Below are positions 25,301 to 40,300 of a stretch of 64,000 nt of DNA, piece after piece. The stretch spans positions 62,001 through 126,000 of the forward strand of contig JANBQC010000008.1 in NCBI GenBank assembly GCA_027576995.1. Reading direction: 5' to 3'. Each line of letters opens with the position of its first letter. The first letter of the stretch is position 1. The translations under genes were made by a program, and so were the position numbers. Source of the stretch: Dimargaris cristalligena (Eukaryota > Kickxellomycota > Dimargaritomycetes > Dimargaritales > Dimargaritaceae). Below the pieces are notes generated by a model. It saw only the letters and a list, made by a program, of their open reading frames with translations, was not told where the DNA came from and did not search any database.

Positions 25301-28300
25301 TGTTTTCGGATGAAGTTAAATTTAACCTGGATCGAGGGGTCCTTAGTCAGGTGAATCTGTATCATTTTCCGACGACTACCGAAGGGGGCGCAGCATCGGC
25401 TATATGCCTTCGAATTCATGACATTGCCGCTGATTGGCAAATGTTCAGTAAAATGGTTAACCACTTGACTATGGGACTATATGGAATTTCTCCGAATAAT
25501 TCTGAGCCATTGGTAACTAAACTGAACCCCGGTTATCATGCTGTAAAGGGTACTGACACCAGTTACTGGACGACACTTCTCAGCGATCCCCCTACCGAGC
25601 TTACTCTGCCTCTTGATCATGCCCGACCCCTACTGCCGAGTTTCCGATCTGCCACAGTTCACCTTACAATTGAACCTAAGTTGGTGTCTTCCCTGGCGAG
25701 CCTTAAATCTGCCGGTCCATTTGCCCAGGGCGATATTTGGCTGGCACTCTTCGCCGTCTTCCTAAGGCGATTGACGGGTCAGGACGATATCGTCATTGAT
25801 TACTGCGGTTTGGAAGACCCACCCAATGGCCAAGTAGGGGGATCTACCGAACAACCCGCCACTAATCTACCTGTTCGCTGTTCTGGAAACTGGCCAGCAC
25901 ACATCCCCCAACTTGCTGAGAACATCAATCTTCAGCGCCACCAATCCATGAGTCATCCGATTCCATCGATCGATTTCTATTCTTCGTTTGTGGATCACCT
26001 CGGTCTTAACCGACTATCATCCAGCCTTGCTCGGGTTCGGATTTCTCTCCACCAGGGCTCTCATGAAAAATCTGGCACTAATGGGTCCCAAATTACTTAT
26101 CCAGACAACTCCCAGTCGTTGTTTCCGTATGATCTGGAACTGGTTATCCGAGAATCAACATTGGGGCATAGCTGCCATCTGCTTTTCAATCCGGATATAC
26201 TGGAAAGTTCGACAGCCAAGCGTTTATTATCCAACTTTCTTCATTACGCTCAGGAATGTCTATGCTCCGAAATGTCATGGTCAGATGCTTCAACGGTTTC
26301 CACCAAAGAATCTCGCGTCTTGCTCCAGGAATTTGCCCTTGGGGGATTACACCCTGATCAAATGGCTGTAGAGTCGCCCGCTGGGGTTCTGTGCCAGTTT
26401 AACCGGATGGCAGCCCTGTATCCCAACTGCTCTGCCACTGAAATATCCGGTCAAGTGTGGACCTACCTAGATCTCGTAGACCGTATTCATTTAGTGGCCG
26501 CTGGTTTGCGTGATGCCCAGATTCAGCCGGGTGACAAGATTGGAGTTATCGTTACCAACCACCCAAACACGGTGGCCGGGATGCTGGCGGCTTGGGTTGT
26601 GGGGGCCGTATACGTGCCCGTAGACCATAAGCTGCCGGTGAAACGCCAGAAGTATGTTATCGAGGCAGCTTGTTGTAAAGTTGTACTGAACGCCACTGAT
26701 TCACCTAGCCAGTTGCCTAATACCTTAGTCCTGTCTGAGCTTCTAGAGGGTAATGGCGATTTTGGCAACAGGTCCAACATTTACAATAGTCGCCCTGATG
26801 ACCTGGCCTACGTTATCTTCACTTCGGGATCCACGGGTCTGCCCAAGGGGGTGATGGTGACTCATAGCAACCTCGATCACCAGGTTGGCAATCCCGTCTT
26901 CCAAGATTTCCAAGTAGCCGGTCAGCGTGTCATGGCGGGAACTGCCCCTGGGTTTGACGTGTTCATTCTGAATTCCCTCCTTCCTTTGTGTAACGGCTCG
27001 ACACTGGTGTTCTACGGGGACAATTTGGCCGAAACGCTGCGTCAGGTAGACCAAACTTGGTTAGTACCGTCGGTCATCAACCGGCTGAACCCCTCTGACT
27101 ACCCCAATCTCAAAAAACTGTGCCTAGCGGGCGAGCCACTCAGCCGCGAGTTGGTTGACAAATGGTCGATCATTCCTGATATTTACAATGGCTATGGGCC
27201 CACTGAGACAACCATCATTAGCCATTTTACCCGCGTCCCGCCTACTGGCACAATCCCCATTGGCCCTCCAATTTTCAATTACGAGTGCTATATCCTGGAC
27301 AGTCAACTGCAGCTGGTACCTATCGGGGCCATTGGCGAAATACTCATTGGCGGTGTCGGGGTCAGCTGTGGCTACATTAACCGATCCGATCTTAATCCTA
27401 CCGCGTTTATTGAAAACACCTTCACTGGCCGGGGTAAACTCTACCGTACCGGTGACCTTGGTCGCTGGCTAACCAACGGCCAGGTTGAATGTCTGGGGCG
27501 TATGGACAGCCAGATCAAACTGCGCGGGTTCCGTATTGAGCTGGACGAAATCCGAAGTGTCTTGATGCGTCAGCTCGGAGTCCAGAACTGTGTCGTCTTT
27601 GTCCATGGCCAGTTCTTGGTCGGCTATGTCTTCCCTGAATCCGCAGCCAATAGCAATGGACTTCATATTGCCCTGGCCGATAGTTTGCCATCATATATGG
27701 TGCCCAGTTACTTCATGGGTTTACCGACAGTGCCCCTCACCGCTAACGGCAAGTGCGACACCAAATTTCTGCAAAGCCATTTCACCGAATATTTGGCCTC
27801 CCAGCGTAAACAGGCACCATCGTCCAACCTAGCTTTGGACTTGTCAAGCCGGCCACTGGGGGCCTTAACCGAAGCACTGGCCGATGTACTTGGCCTAGCC
27901 CTTGCCCAGATTAATATACAATTATCATTTGTTAAACTCGGTGGTGACTCAATTTCGGCTATTCAAGTTTCGTCAAAGTGTCGTCAACTTGGGTTTACTC
28001 TACCTACCTCCATGATACTGGGGTCAAAATCACTGTGTGAATTAGTTGGCAGTATGGAGGTCATTAGCCCTACAGTCGGTCAGACAGCTCTCCACCAGCC
28101 TATTCAATACCGCACTCCCTTCCCCTTTACCCCAGTCCAGCAGTGGTTTTTTGACCATCCCTGGCGCAACCCTCACCACTTCAACCAGTCGTTTGCCCTT
28201 GAATTGACCCAGACATTATCCGCTCCCCAGATTGAGTCAGCTCTTCTTCGCCTGATTAATCACCACGACATACTGCGCTGTCAGTTCACTCAGGACGTTT

Positions 28301-31300
28301 CTCATTCTCCCAACCGGTGGTCCCAATGTATACTGCCGCCGTTTGCCAGCCTTCCCATTCCCGTGGTGGAAGTTACCGCCCCTTTGTCCGATTGCCCCGG
28401 TCATTTCCTATCAATCCAGTCATCTCTTGACATCTCCCAGGGCCACCACATGGCTGCGGGCCTTATTACTCTCTCGGAGCATAATATCGACTCATCCTCC
28501 GATACGGTTTCTCACTTCGCGGTGTCATCCCAGGCATCCCCTCGGCAGTTGTTATACTTGACTATCCACCATTTGGTAGTCGATTTGGTATCCTGGTCCA
28601 TTTTATTAGAAGATTTGGCGCGACTTTTAGATGGACAGTTGCCCGTCCCGCAGCATCTCTCGTTTGTTACCTGGGCAACTGAGTTGGTCGACTGGGCCAA
28701 AGAAACTGCTCATGTCGCTGATTTATCACTTGCCCCAATGATATTGGCATCCTTTTTACCCCTCAGCAGTCCCGACGCCTTGGCATTCAATACCCAGCGT
28801 AATTCGCAATATTTGTCCATCACCTTGGATAAAATTAATTCGGATGCTCTGCTAGGGGCCTATGATCTACCTATCCAGCCTTTGGAACTGATGTTTGCTG
28901 GCATATTTCAGGCCCTGTACTCTCTGACCCAAGCGTCAGCCCTTTGCGTTTTCAACGAATCCCATGGCCGCCATTCCTGGGAATCCAGCCTTGATCCCAG
29001 CCATACCGTGGGCTGGTTTACCGCTCTAGTACCCTGCCAGGTTCAGGCTGACGCTGGCACATCGACCTCAGATTTCCTTAAACTGGCCAAACAGGCCCTC
29101 CGTTCGTCGAATGGCACCAATGGATTGCAATATGGTCTCCAGAGAATAGTAAACTGTTCTAAGGTTGAAGCCTCTAATGACCGGCCCTATTTGCCGATTG
29201 AGGTCGTATTCAACTACCTAGGGCACACAATGGACTACGGCACACTGACCCAACAGGGTCGTGCCCCCTGGGCCCCTCGCCCCGAATTGACTGCCGGTTT
29301 GGCGGTTTGTGATGCCGATGAGCTCCGTACCCAGATATTGGAAATTATTGGTTATCCAACTTCCGAGGGTCTGGTATTCATGGTCCGATATTGTCCCCAG
29401 GTCATAGCAACAGGCATTATTGAGTCACTATTGGGCTGCTTCCGAGACTCCCTTGTCGGTATGGTGCAGGCCATCCAACAGTCCCCTAGTCCCCCACTTT
29501 GGACTCCAACGGACTTCCCTGACCTACAGGCCACTCTGCCAGAACTAACCAAACTTGAATCTGAGCTTGCCACCATTGGCCTTACTCCACACGATGTTGA
29601 AGATCTCTACCCCATGTTACCCATGCAGCAGGGCATGTGGACAGCCACGGCCAAGGATCCCTCTGAATACCTGGTCCAACTGGCCTTTACCGTTACTGGA
29701 GTATCAAACGTCGACCGACTTGAGGCGGCCACTCAGGCAGTTGTGAGTGACTACACCGTTTTGCGCACAATGTTTGTAACCACCTGGAGTAATTTCCATT
29801 GCCAAGGTGTCCAAGTAGTGACCCGAGAACCACGATTTGGTTGGCAGATCATTAATGAGTGGTCAGACGTAGATTCCATTTGTGAGGCTGATTTCATGCA
29901 GTCCAACAAAAGGCGCGGTTTCGGGCCCAACGAACCCCTTCTCCGAGTCCTTGTTAATCAGCTGTCGGCCAACGTAATCCGTTACTTATTATCCATCCAC
30001 CATGCACTAATTGACGGGTGGTCCATCGGGATTCTGATTAGTCGGCTCCGGGCTCATCTTCAAAACAATGCAGGAATCCAGCTGGTGCGACCCCCTGTAT
30101 TCCGCGACTATGTAGCACATCTGCAAAAGTCTAGCAAAGAAGACGCGAAATTGTTTTGGTCGGAGTACCTACGAGGTATAGAGCAGCCAACGGATTTGGA
30201 ACTCCCCAAGCCTGCTCGCAAATGTAATTCACCAATAGCTGAACTAAAAATGACACTCTTCCAGAATGTTTCCCCAATTACTCAGCTCGCTCACCGTATG
30301 GGGATCACTCCCTATGTCCTTGTAAAATCCGCCTGGGCTCTTCTCTTGAGCCGCTATACTGGTCAGCCTGATGTCATTTTCGGCAATACTGTGTCTGGTA
30401 GAGCACTGCCCCTTGCCGACATCGAGTCCCATCTAGGGTGTCTTATCAATACGGTTCCATTCCGGGTTCATGCTGACGAGTCCATGTCGGTGGCTCAATG
30501 GGTCACTGCTATACATGACAACTCCCAACAGGTTATTTCATTCGAGCACCACCATATATCGGAGATCAACACATGGGTCGAAGGAGAAATTCGGCCAAGT
30601 GACCTGTTCAATACGCTCGTTGTGTACGAAAGCTACCCTGAAACGGAGATAAATGACCGAGATCATTCAGTTATTTTTACTGATACCGAGTTTCTCGAAT
30701 CTAGTGACTATCCCCTTACACTAGTAGTCCTGATGGAGAAGGGCCAACTTAACGCTTGCTTGAAATGGAACTCGCAACAATTTGGCTCGACTTATATTGA
30801 TGTCATGGCAAGACACTTGTTCACTCTATTCAATGGGCTGGTCTCCGCCTTATCCGACACCGATGGCCAAGTCCGCGTACAGGATTTGCCCATGCTTTCG
30901 CCCAACGAGCGAGCCGTTGTAATCGAGAAATTTGCTAGTCGTCACCTCACCATCGACCCCGGTGCTTGTGTGCCAGACTTGTTTACTAGATCGGCTCAGA
31001 TCAGACCAAATGTTATTGCCGTGGAGTACGAGGACACTAAATGGACCTATGCTTATTTACACAGCCAGGCGCTCAATCTAGCCCAGCGACTGCTAGTCCG
31101 AGGGGTCCCGCGTGAAACACCCATTGGCCTGCTTATTGACCGGATTCCCAGTACAATTGCGGCCTTTATGGGCTTACAGTTGTCAGGGGCAGTTTTGGTT
31201 CCCCTGGACCCTACTTTCCCCATTGAGCGTATCAGGTATATTGTGGAAGACTGCAACATTGGCCTAGTTCTTACCAACATGGCGGACCAGTCCAAACTGG

Positions 31301-34300
31301 ACACCATTCACCTAGCCCTCACCCAAGTTGAAATCCAACCGATCGACCCGTTGCTTTTGCCCCTTCAACTAGCCCAGGACCAACTACCTATCCTCCCACA
31401 CATTCACTCCTCTGACCTTTCCTATATAGTGTATACATCAGGAACTACGGGCCGGCCCAAGGGTGTCCAAATCGAACATTGCCTCATGGGCAACTTTGTC
31501 CAACAATTGGAATCGACAGTTGGTATTTCCGCTGGCCTGCGCTTGATGCAAAATATGGCGATGACCTTTGACGGTGCCCTACTTGAGATATTTACCAGCC
31601 TATGCAAGGGGGCCACCCTTGTTCTTAGGACGGATCTGTTGGACACACTACCCAAGGTGAATGGTTTATTCGCCACCCCTACTGTACTGGCTTCTCTTGA
31701 TCCGACCAAATATCCTAATCTACAAATGGTCATTTCCGGTGGAGAGGCCCTTCCTCAAGAAGTAGCCAAACGCTGGGCCCATCACTGTCGAGTGTTCAAC
31801 ATGTACGGGCCCACCGAGGTTCTGGCCTCACACACAGTCGAGTACAGACTCGGTGACGTCATGACTATTGGTTACCCGGTACCTAATACCCAGGGCTATA
31901 TCCTCGACCGCTTTTTGCACCCCGTTCCGATCGGGGTGCGTGGTGAAATCTACGTGGGTGGCGCACAAGTCACACGGGGCTATGTCAACTTACCCGGCCT
32001 CAATGCCGCGAGATTAATCCCCAATCCTTTTAGTGGGTCGGGTAATATGTACCGGACAGGGGACTCTGCTCGCTGGCTACCCAATGGTACGGTTGAGTAC
32101 TTTTCACGGCATGACGACCAGGTGAAAATTCGTGGTCATCGAATTGAACCCCGGGAAATCGAGGCGGTCCTTCTCAGCCACCCGGATGTACAGAGTGCCG
32201 CTGTGGTCATTATTAGCCAAAGTATCTATGGCTTTGTCTGCCCTGCTTCCGTTTCCATTGGATCCATCAAATTGCACATTGGTCGGATTCTACCAGCCTA
32301 TATGAACCCCAAAACCATATTTATTATTGAGATGCTACCCTGCAACACCAACGGCAAGACCGATAAGCACGCCTTAGCTACCCGAATCGCCGAGTTAACC
32401 GTAATGACTACTGGACGTGCCATCACGGCCCCGCTTAATTCAGTCCAGGCCCTAGTTGTAGAGGCCCTCAGCCAGACCTTGGATATACCCAGTGTTGAGA
32501 TTGACATTTACGACTCCTTTTTCCAGCACGGCGGTGACTCGATTTCGGCCATCCGCCTGTCCTCCCTTTGTCGAGACCGCGGTCTATACTTATCCATCGC
32601 CCAGGTATTCAAGTGTAGTAATATCATCGAGCTGGCCGAGTGTGCTTCTGATCACGCCATGTCTGACAATCTACCAGAAGCCCACAACTTTGCCCACTAT
32701 GAGCCCTATAGCCTACTTGGAGAAGTGGGTGATCCTTCTTCGGTCGTGAAATATCTCCTGCACGAGGCATCCTCCCAGCTGAAGATGGATTTGGACAATA
32801 TTACTGATATTCTACCGGCTTCTGGGCTTCAATTGGGCTTTCTCATCAGTACCCTGAAAGACCCGAGTGCGTATATGGTACAGGAATCTTTCACCATTTC
32901 CGGGGACTTAGACTTGGATCGCCTCCAGCAAGCCTGGTACCTGTTGGCTGAGCACCATGATATCTTGCGAACAAAATTCTTCCGACCTGAATCTCTATCA
33001 AGTCACTCCTTCCTCCAGGTCATCACTAAGCGGTGCGACATTGAATGGTCAGTCCATACAGATATAGTCGACGACTGGTCCACACTGGAGAAGACTTATT
33101 TTGAAATTGACCGTCGTCGTGGGTTTACTTTCGACGGACCACTATTACGGATGGGCTTCTTCACCTCACCGGCCACTGGCGATCTCCGGCACTTGTGTTT
33201 CTTGACCTTCCACCATGCCCTACTCGATGCCTGGTCTCAGAATATTGTGTTGACCCAACTGGTTGACCTATACCACGGTACTAAGCCTACCCCCTCTACC
33301 CAGTTTAGTAGTTACATTTCCCACCTCCAAAGCACCAACCCATCACAGCTCCAAAAGTTCTGGCAAACGACACTAGAGAATGCCCAATCCACCCCACCTA
33401 TACATTTTCCTGTTCACCTCCCCGAACCCCTGGATTGCAATTATGGAATATATCGAACCACACTGTCGTTAAATCTGTCTAGCCTGCACGCATTCTGTCG
33501 CCAGCAAAGCATTACCCTCAATTCCCTCCTGCGTAGTGTCTGGGCTCTTACCCTGTCCCGCTACCTTGGCTTGTCCAGTGAAGTATCCTTCGGGGTTCTT
33601 ACTTCCGGTCGCAATGTTCCTGTACCAGGTGTCCAGGAAATGGTGGGCATGTGTATTAATACTATCCCGTTCCGAGCGTCACTTGACCAATCGACCTCTG
33701 TTACCAATTTTGTCCAGCGTTTGCATCGCCAATCCGGTGAACTGACGGCATCTGAGCAGTGTGGTCTTGTAGATATATACAAATGGGGCCAAATCAACTC
33801 CGAAACCAAGCTCTTCAACTCCCTGATGATTTATGATAACTTCCCGCCCTCCGCACCCAGCACCTCTAACCCCGATATCACCCTCGAGCTTAGTGATGTA
33901 CAAAATTTTACCGAATACGCCTACACCGTCAGTTTTTTTGATAACAGCGATAATCTGGACTGTCACTTGGTTTACGATATGACCCACTGTGACGATACCT
34001 ATGCTTGCCATTTGATTCGGTTTATCGACCATTGCTTGTCAATGATGGTACATGCCCCGTGTCTAAGTCTGGGTGAGCTCATGATCCTTCCAATTGATGA
34101 GGCCCAGCTCGTACACGGCTGGGCCCAAGGGCCTGTGCGTGAATTCCCCCAGAAACAATGGCTGGCCTATCGGCTGTTCAGTCAGCATGTCTCCTCCAGA
34201 TCCGAAGCCGTCGCCCTTGAGACCTCAAATCACCGATTTACCTATGCCGAGGTTTACCATCGGTCGTGTTGTATTGCCCTGACCCTCCAGCAACGCGGAT

Positions 34301-37300
34301 TCAGCCCCGGTAACCTTGCCGCCCTGATCTTTACCAAGTCAGCTGATTTTATATTCAGCTATCTGGGAGTCCTTTTGGCCGGTGGCGTGTGTATCCCAAT
34401 GGATGCAGGCAATGCCCTTGACCGCCTACAATACATGTTTGGGTTGTTAGACAGCCCGTGGCTTATGACCACTGTTAGCCATTATAAAAACTGCAGCGAT
34501 CACATTTCGGTGATGGACAGTCAGTGCTGCTTTGTCGATACCATGGACTACAGTAAGATTGTTGTCGATTTGTTCCGGCCGGATACCTCTCGCACGTCCT
34601 CGGACTTGGCCTACATTGTGTTCACGTCAGGGACCACCGGCCGGCCCAAGGGAATTCCCGTGCGGCATGAGTCACTCGTCAACTTTACCGTATCAAATTG
34701 CGAAACCATCCAGCTTGACACTGAGTGCCGTTTCCTACAATTGCTGAATATTTCATTTGACGGGTGCCTCCTCGAAATCTTTGGTGCATTCCATTGTGGA
34801 GGTACGCTAGTACTCCAGGATGGGAATCTTCTCGACACCCTAACTCGGGTTGACACCTGCTTCCTCATTCCATCAATGCTGTCAGCCATTGATATCGAGA
34901 CGTATCCCAATCTAAAAACAGTATTCATTGGTGGCGAACCTGTTCCACTTAATATCGCCTACCAGTGGTGTGAACGTGTCCGCTTATTCAATATTTACGG
35001 ACCAACGGAAATCACAATCGTGTGTCACACTGACCAAGTATATAGCAGTGAGCCGCTCTCCATCGGCCGTTCACTAGCCAATACCCAAGGGTATGTCCTT
35101 GATGACCAGCTCCAACCCGTGCCTGTAGGTGTCCCCGGAGAACTTTGCATTGGTGGGGTTGGGGTCAGTTCAGGCTATTGGAAGCAACCTGAACTCGCTG
35201 CCAAATCCTTTGTTCCTAATCCATTCGGACCAGGTTGCCTGTATCGTTCTGGGGATATGGTTTGTTGGCTTTCCAGTGGCAAGATTCAGTTCATTTCGCG
35301 TAAAGACTTCCAAGTCAAACTGCGCGGTTATCGTATCGAACTGGGCGAAATCGAAAACGTCGCCTCGTCAGTGGATGGAGTTACCAATGCGATAGCCTGC
35401 GTATCCCAACAGCAACTCATTCTCTATATAGCCCCCGGGTCGGTTGACACAGGGGCCCTCAGGACTCAGCTTACCGTCAAACTCCCGCAGTACATGGTGC
35501 CTAATTTCATCATTCCACTGGATTCCATTCCCATGACCACTGTAGGTAAGGCTGATCGCAAGACTCTACAGGCACGGGCATTACCAGAAGATACCACTGA
35601 TGAAGCCATTGATATTGACTCGTTGTCTTCGATTTTTCAACTTATGCGAGCGGCCTTGGTCGACACCCTCAAGATTGATCCTCAACGGGCCACTCCATCA
35701 GCCTCGTTCCTCCGACTTGGTGGGGACTCTATTTCAGCCATTCAGTTTTCCAACCGCTGTAAGCGACTGGGCCTCCGACTTTCAGTAGCCGATATTCTTA
35801 AATACCCCCAGTTATCCGTTATGGAACAGCGCGCCCATATGGTTGACACCAATAATCTACCGAGTGCCCAGTTTATAGATCCCGCCGGGCCGATTCCGTT
35901 TACTGCCGTGCAGCGATACGCCTTGAAGCAATATCGGTTTATCAACCAATTCAACCAGTCCATGCTTCTCAAGTGCCGCCAGACCCTAACTCGCACCACT
36001 CTTGCCCAGACTCTGACTACGTTGATGGCTCATCACGATATTCTTCGGGTCCAACTTGAGCATTCCAATGGACAGTGGCAGCAACGGGTGATATCTATAC
36101 CCGCCGGCTCATCTACTTGGTCAAACAGGTTCTTATCCATTGAGGAAGCCACGCTCACCCTCGATGAATACCCTGCCTGGGTGAGTCAAATACAGCGGAA
36201 TATTTCCATTGAGCACGGGCCGATAATGGCCTGCGGCCTATTAATGTTGGATGGTGAGCAGCATATTTACCTGACTATTCACCATTTTGCGGTCGATTTT
36301 GTCTCCTGGCGGATTATTCTCGAAGACTTGGAAGCCCTGTTGACAAACCAGGATTTGCCCGCCAAGACTATGCCGTTCCGAGACTGGGCCACCCAGGTCC
36401 ATACTTTTGCGCAGACTCTGTCCGAATCAATCTGGCCAGTGGAATTCACACCAGCTGACTCCATCCCCCTGGACTATCCATTTTCATCTGCGAGTGACCT
36501 AGGTACCCCTCTCGCAATAACCTACCATTCGTTCGAAGTCCAACAAGCATCACTTGGCCTCGATTTGTCCGACACTCTATATACCGAGGTTTCCCCTACC
36601 GTAGGGGCTTCACCTCAAGAATTTCTGATAGCTTCTCTTCTTCTCTCTCTACAAAAAACCTTTGGACTTTCCGTAATCGAGTTAGAACTGGAAGGCCATG
36701 GTCGTCGGACCTGGGACTCTGCCATCGACATCAGCCGTACGGTAGGCTGGTTTACCTCCATCTACCCAGCTTTATTCCACCTGAACCAGGCGGAAACCCA
36801 TCATGCTTTTGGACACACCTTGGGTTCCTTGGCCCTAGTCAAACAGCGCATGCGTTCGATTCCCGACCATGGCTTCCCGTATAGTCTCCAGCGCTACCTC
36901 AAGGGCACCTCCCCTTTGTCGGCTCCGGCTATCAATAGGGCGGCACCAGAAGCGGGCATGGTACCTTCAGATGACTGGAACCGTATAACGTTCAACTACT
37001 CAGGACGGTTCGAACAGCTGGAGGCCCAGAATGCATTCTGGCGCCCCCACCACATCGAAATGGGTTGGACCGACGATTGGAGCAAGGACGAGGTTTTCAG
37101 TCGCGCACTTAGCGTGGCCTGTGACTATACGGTTGGTGAAGGCCTCGTACTTAGTGTAATGTATTCTAACAAACTTCACCATAACATAACAATCCAGCGA
37201 TTGGTCGATCAGTGGCGTACCTCTCTCGAAGAGCTCATTCTCGAATGCAAGGTTGTTCCTGCACCATCCATTGTGACAGCTAGCGATTTTTCTTCGGCTC

Positions 37301-40300
37301 AACTTACTGAATCGGATTTTGCCAAGATGGTTCAGGATGACTTACCCTTATTGGACTTGATATTGGCCGATATTGAGGACATCTACCCCTGCCTACCAGT
37401 TCAAGAAGGTCTACTGTTTGCCACCCTCCAGGACCCGGCCGCTTACATGGTCCAGCTAGGGTTCAATATCAGTGGCCAGCTTAATGTCGGTCGCTTTTAT
37501 CAGGCGTGGAACCAAACTGCGCGAGATCACCCAATCCTTCGTACGCGCTTCTTAACCGCCAGTGGGTGTGATGCCAGTAAGAACCTCCAGGTTGTGGCTA
37601 GGGATTTTAATGCCCATTGGCTTATTCGAAGCTGGGAGAAGGACTGCGCTGATACTATGCGAGACCAATTCTTCCTTCAAGAGCGGACTACTGGATTCAA
37701 CCCCGACCAGCCTTGGATCCGGTTTGGTCTTTTCCGGACGGCCCCTAATTCATTTAAACTATTGGTTTCGGTGCACCACGCCCTGATCGATGGCTGGTCC
37801 GTCGGGTTGCTACTCCATAGTGTCTGCTGTAACTACTTCGAGGACCCTTTGCCTAAGGCAGTACATTACCGTGATTTCGTTGACTATATTGGGAACCAAG
37901 ATAATGCCGTGGCCAAGCGGTTCTGGTCCGATAAATTTTCTGGAGTTGGAGAGCCAAGTTTATTAGTACAAGCGAATCATCATCCCGCCTTCCCAGCCCT
38001 GCGACCCAGTGACACTGCATTTTATGGAACCGTCGAAAGGTCGGTACCGATTTTGGAGAAGATTAATAAGCTGATTAGTACCAATGGAGTTACCCTTTCG
38101 ACCCTTTTACGAGTAGCAATGGCGGCGACTCTTCACCGCCACACCGGATCTACTGACCCAGTATTTGGTGTGGTGGTCTCGGGCCGGAATGTCCCTGTGG
38201 AAGGTGTCGAGAACATCATTGGGGCGTGTATCAATACCATTCCCTGCCGAGTGGCCCTGGGTAACAATCCGTCAGTCCGGGATATTCTACAGGCCGTGTA
38301 CGCGACGAGCACCCAGACCCACGGTTTCGAACACTGTCGGCTTACGGATATCCATCGCTGGAGTGGCCTTAGTCAAGATCGTCCGTTATTCAACACCCTC
38401 CTGGTACTGGAGAACTACCCGGAAACTTCAGCGAATCCGAATCTTCCGTTTCAATTGGAACTTGACAGTTACTGGGATCCCACGGACTTCCCACTTGCTG
38501 TCATTGTCCATACCCAAGGAGATCAGCTCCAATTTCGAGTAACCTACCGGACATTGGATTTTAGCCCCGAGTTCATTCACTTATTTGCTGACCATTTCAT
38601 TACCACATTATCGTGTCTACTGTCTGCCGACGCCAGTAGCCCACTTTCAGATATTCAGATTCTAAGTCCACTCGAACGCGAACAACTGCTGGTAAGCTGG
38701 GCTACCAATCCTCAGGATTTCCCCCCAGTCTTGGCTCATGATCTCTTCAGCCAACAGTGTCAGAGTGAACCACACGCCGTGGCTCTCATCCATAACGGCC
38801 AAAAATACACCTACACGCAACTGGATATGGCTGCTAATCGACTAGCCCACTCACTGGTCCTATTGATACCCTGTGGTTCCGACCGTATAGTGGCTTTAGT
38901 TGCCGACAACTGCCCGGAACTCATTATAGGGCAACTGGCCATTTGGAAGACGGGCTGTGCATTTGTTATTTTGGCGCCTGACTATCCCCTCGAGCGACAT
39001 CAATTAATCTTGAAAGACACCCAAGCGATCGCCATTATGGGCAAACCCTCCTGTCTCTCCGCTATAGACGACCTCGGACTAAATGTACCTATGATACCGA
39101 TAAACAGTGATTCCCTTTTTACAGATGGGACAACGAACGTATATCTATCGCCGGCCATTGACCCCTCCCATTTGGCGGCTATCATCTACACATCGGGCTC
39201 GACTGGTATCCCCAAGGGTGTCATGCATGAACACCACGCACTAGCCAACCACTGGCAGGGTATGGGTAGTATTACTAACATGACACTCGGTGCCATCACT
39301 CCAACCCTCGTTACCCCCACCTTTGATGTGTCCCTATCCGAGATATGGTCCACATTGTCCTTTGGCGGTACCCTTCTAGTAAGCCAAGGGGATTACGAAA
39401 GTGCCCTTTCTCAGGCCACTCGAGCCTGCTGCACTCCTTCCCTACTGTCCAGCTTTGAACCGGCCAATTTCCCCAACTTACGCCAAGTTACTATTACGGG
39501 TGAGCCAGCCAACCAAGGAATAGTAAATAGATGGGCCGACTCGGTTGACCTCATCAACTGGTACGGCCCTACCGAAGTGGCCTGCGGATCCCACTGGTTC
39601 CGACTCCAGGCCAACAAGAAAATAATCCCCATCGGTGCTCCACTGCCCAATGCCACTGGCATTATCCTAGACACCTACCTGCGTCCGGTCCCTGTCGGTG
39701 CTGTCGGCCAGCTCTACTTAGGCGGCCGTGGTGTGGCCCGTGGCTACCTCAACCGCCCCGAACTTACCCAGGAGAAATTTATTTTGAGTCCATTCACTAG
39801 TGAGCGCATTTACCAGTCGGGTGATTTGGCCCGCTGGCTACCCAATGGCCAGATTGAATGTCTCGGCCGGATTGATAATCAAGTCAAATTGCGGGGGTTC
39901 CGGATTGAACTAGGCGAGATTGAGAGCGCCCTGGAACATCACGCCGCCGTGGCCCAAGCCTGTGTTGTTATCCAGGACGACACCCACTTGGTCGGCTACA
40001 TCGTTCCCCCTTCTGGCCAATCAACCGCTATTCTGGACTCTTTAAGATCCCGGCTACCCTACTACATGGTGCCCTCTGTCCTGGTGGAACTTGCCGAATT
40101 ACCACTGACCCGGGTGGGTAAAGTGGATCGTAGGACCCTGCCCAAACATGACTTTGCGGCCATTAGTAACAGCCACAAGGCCGCCCAAGTCAGTCCAGCC
40201 GAAGCCCAACTCATTGGCCTAGTCGCTGAAACCCTTCGGATTGATCCGAGTGTTATTTCACCAGCGGCCACCTTTTTCCAAGTCGGTGGCAACTCCCTGT

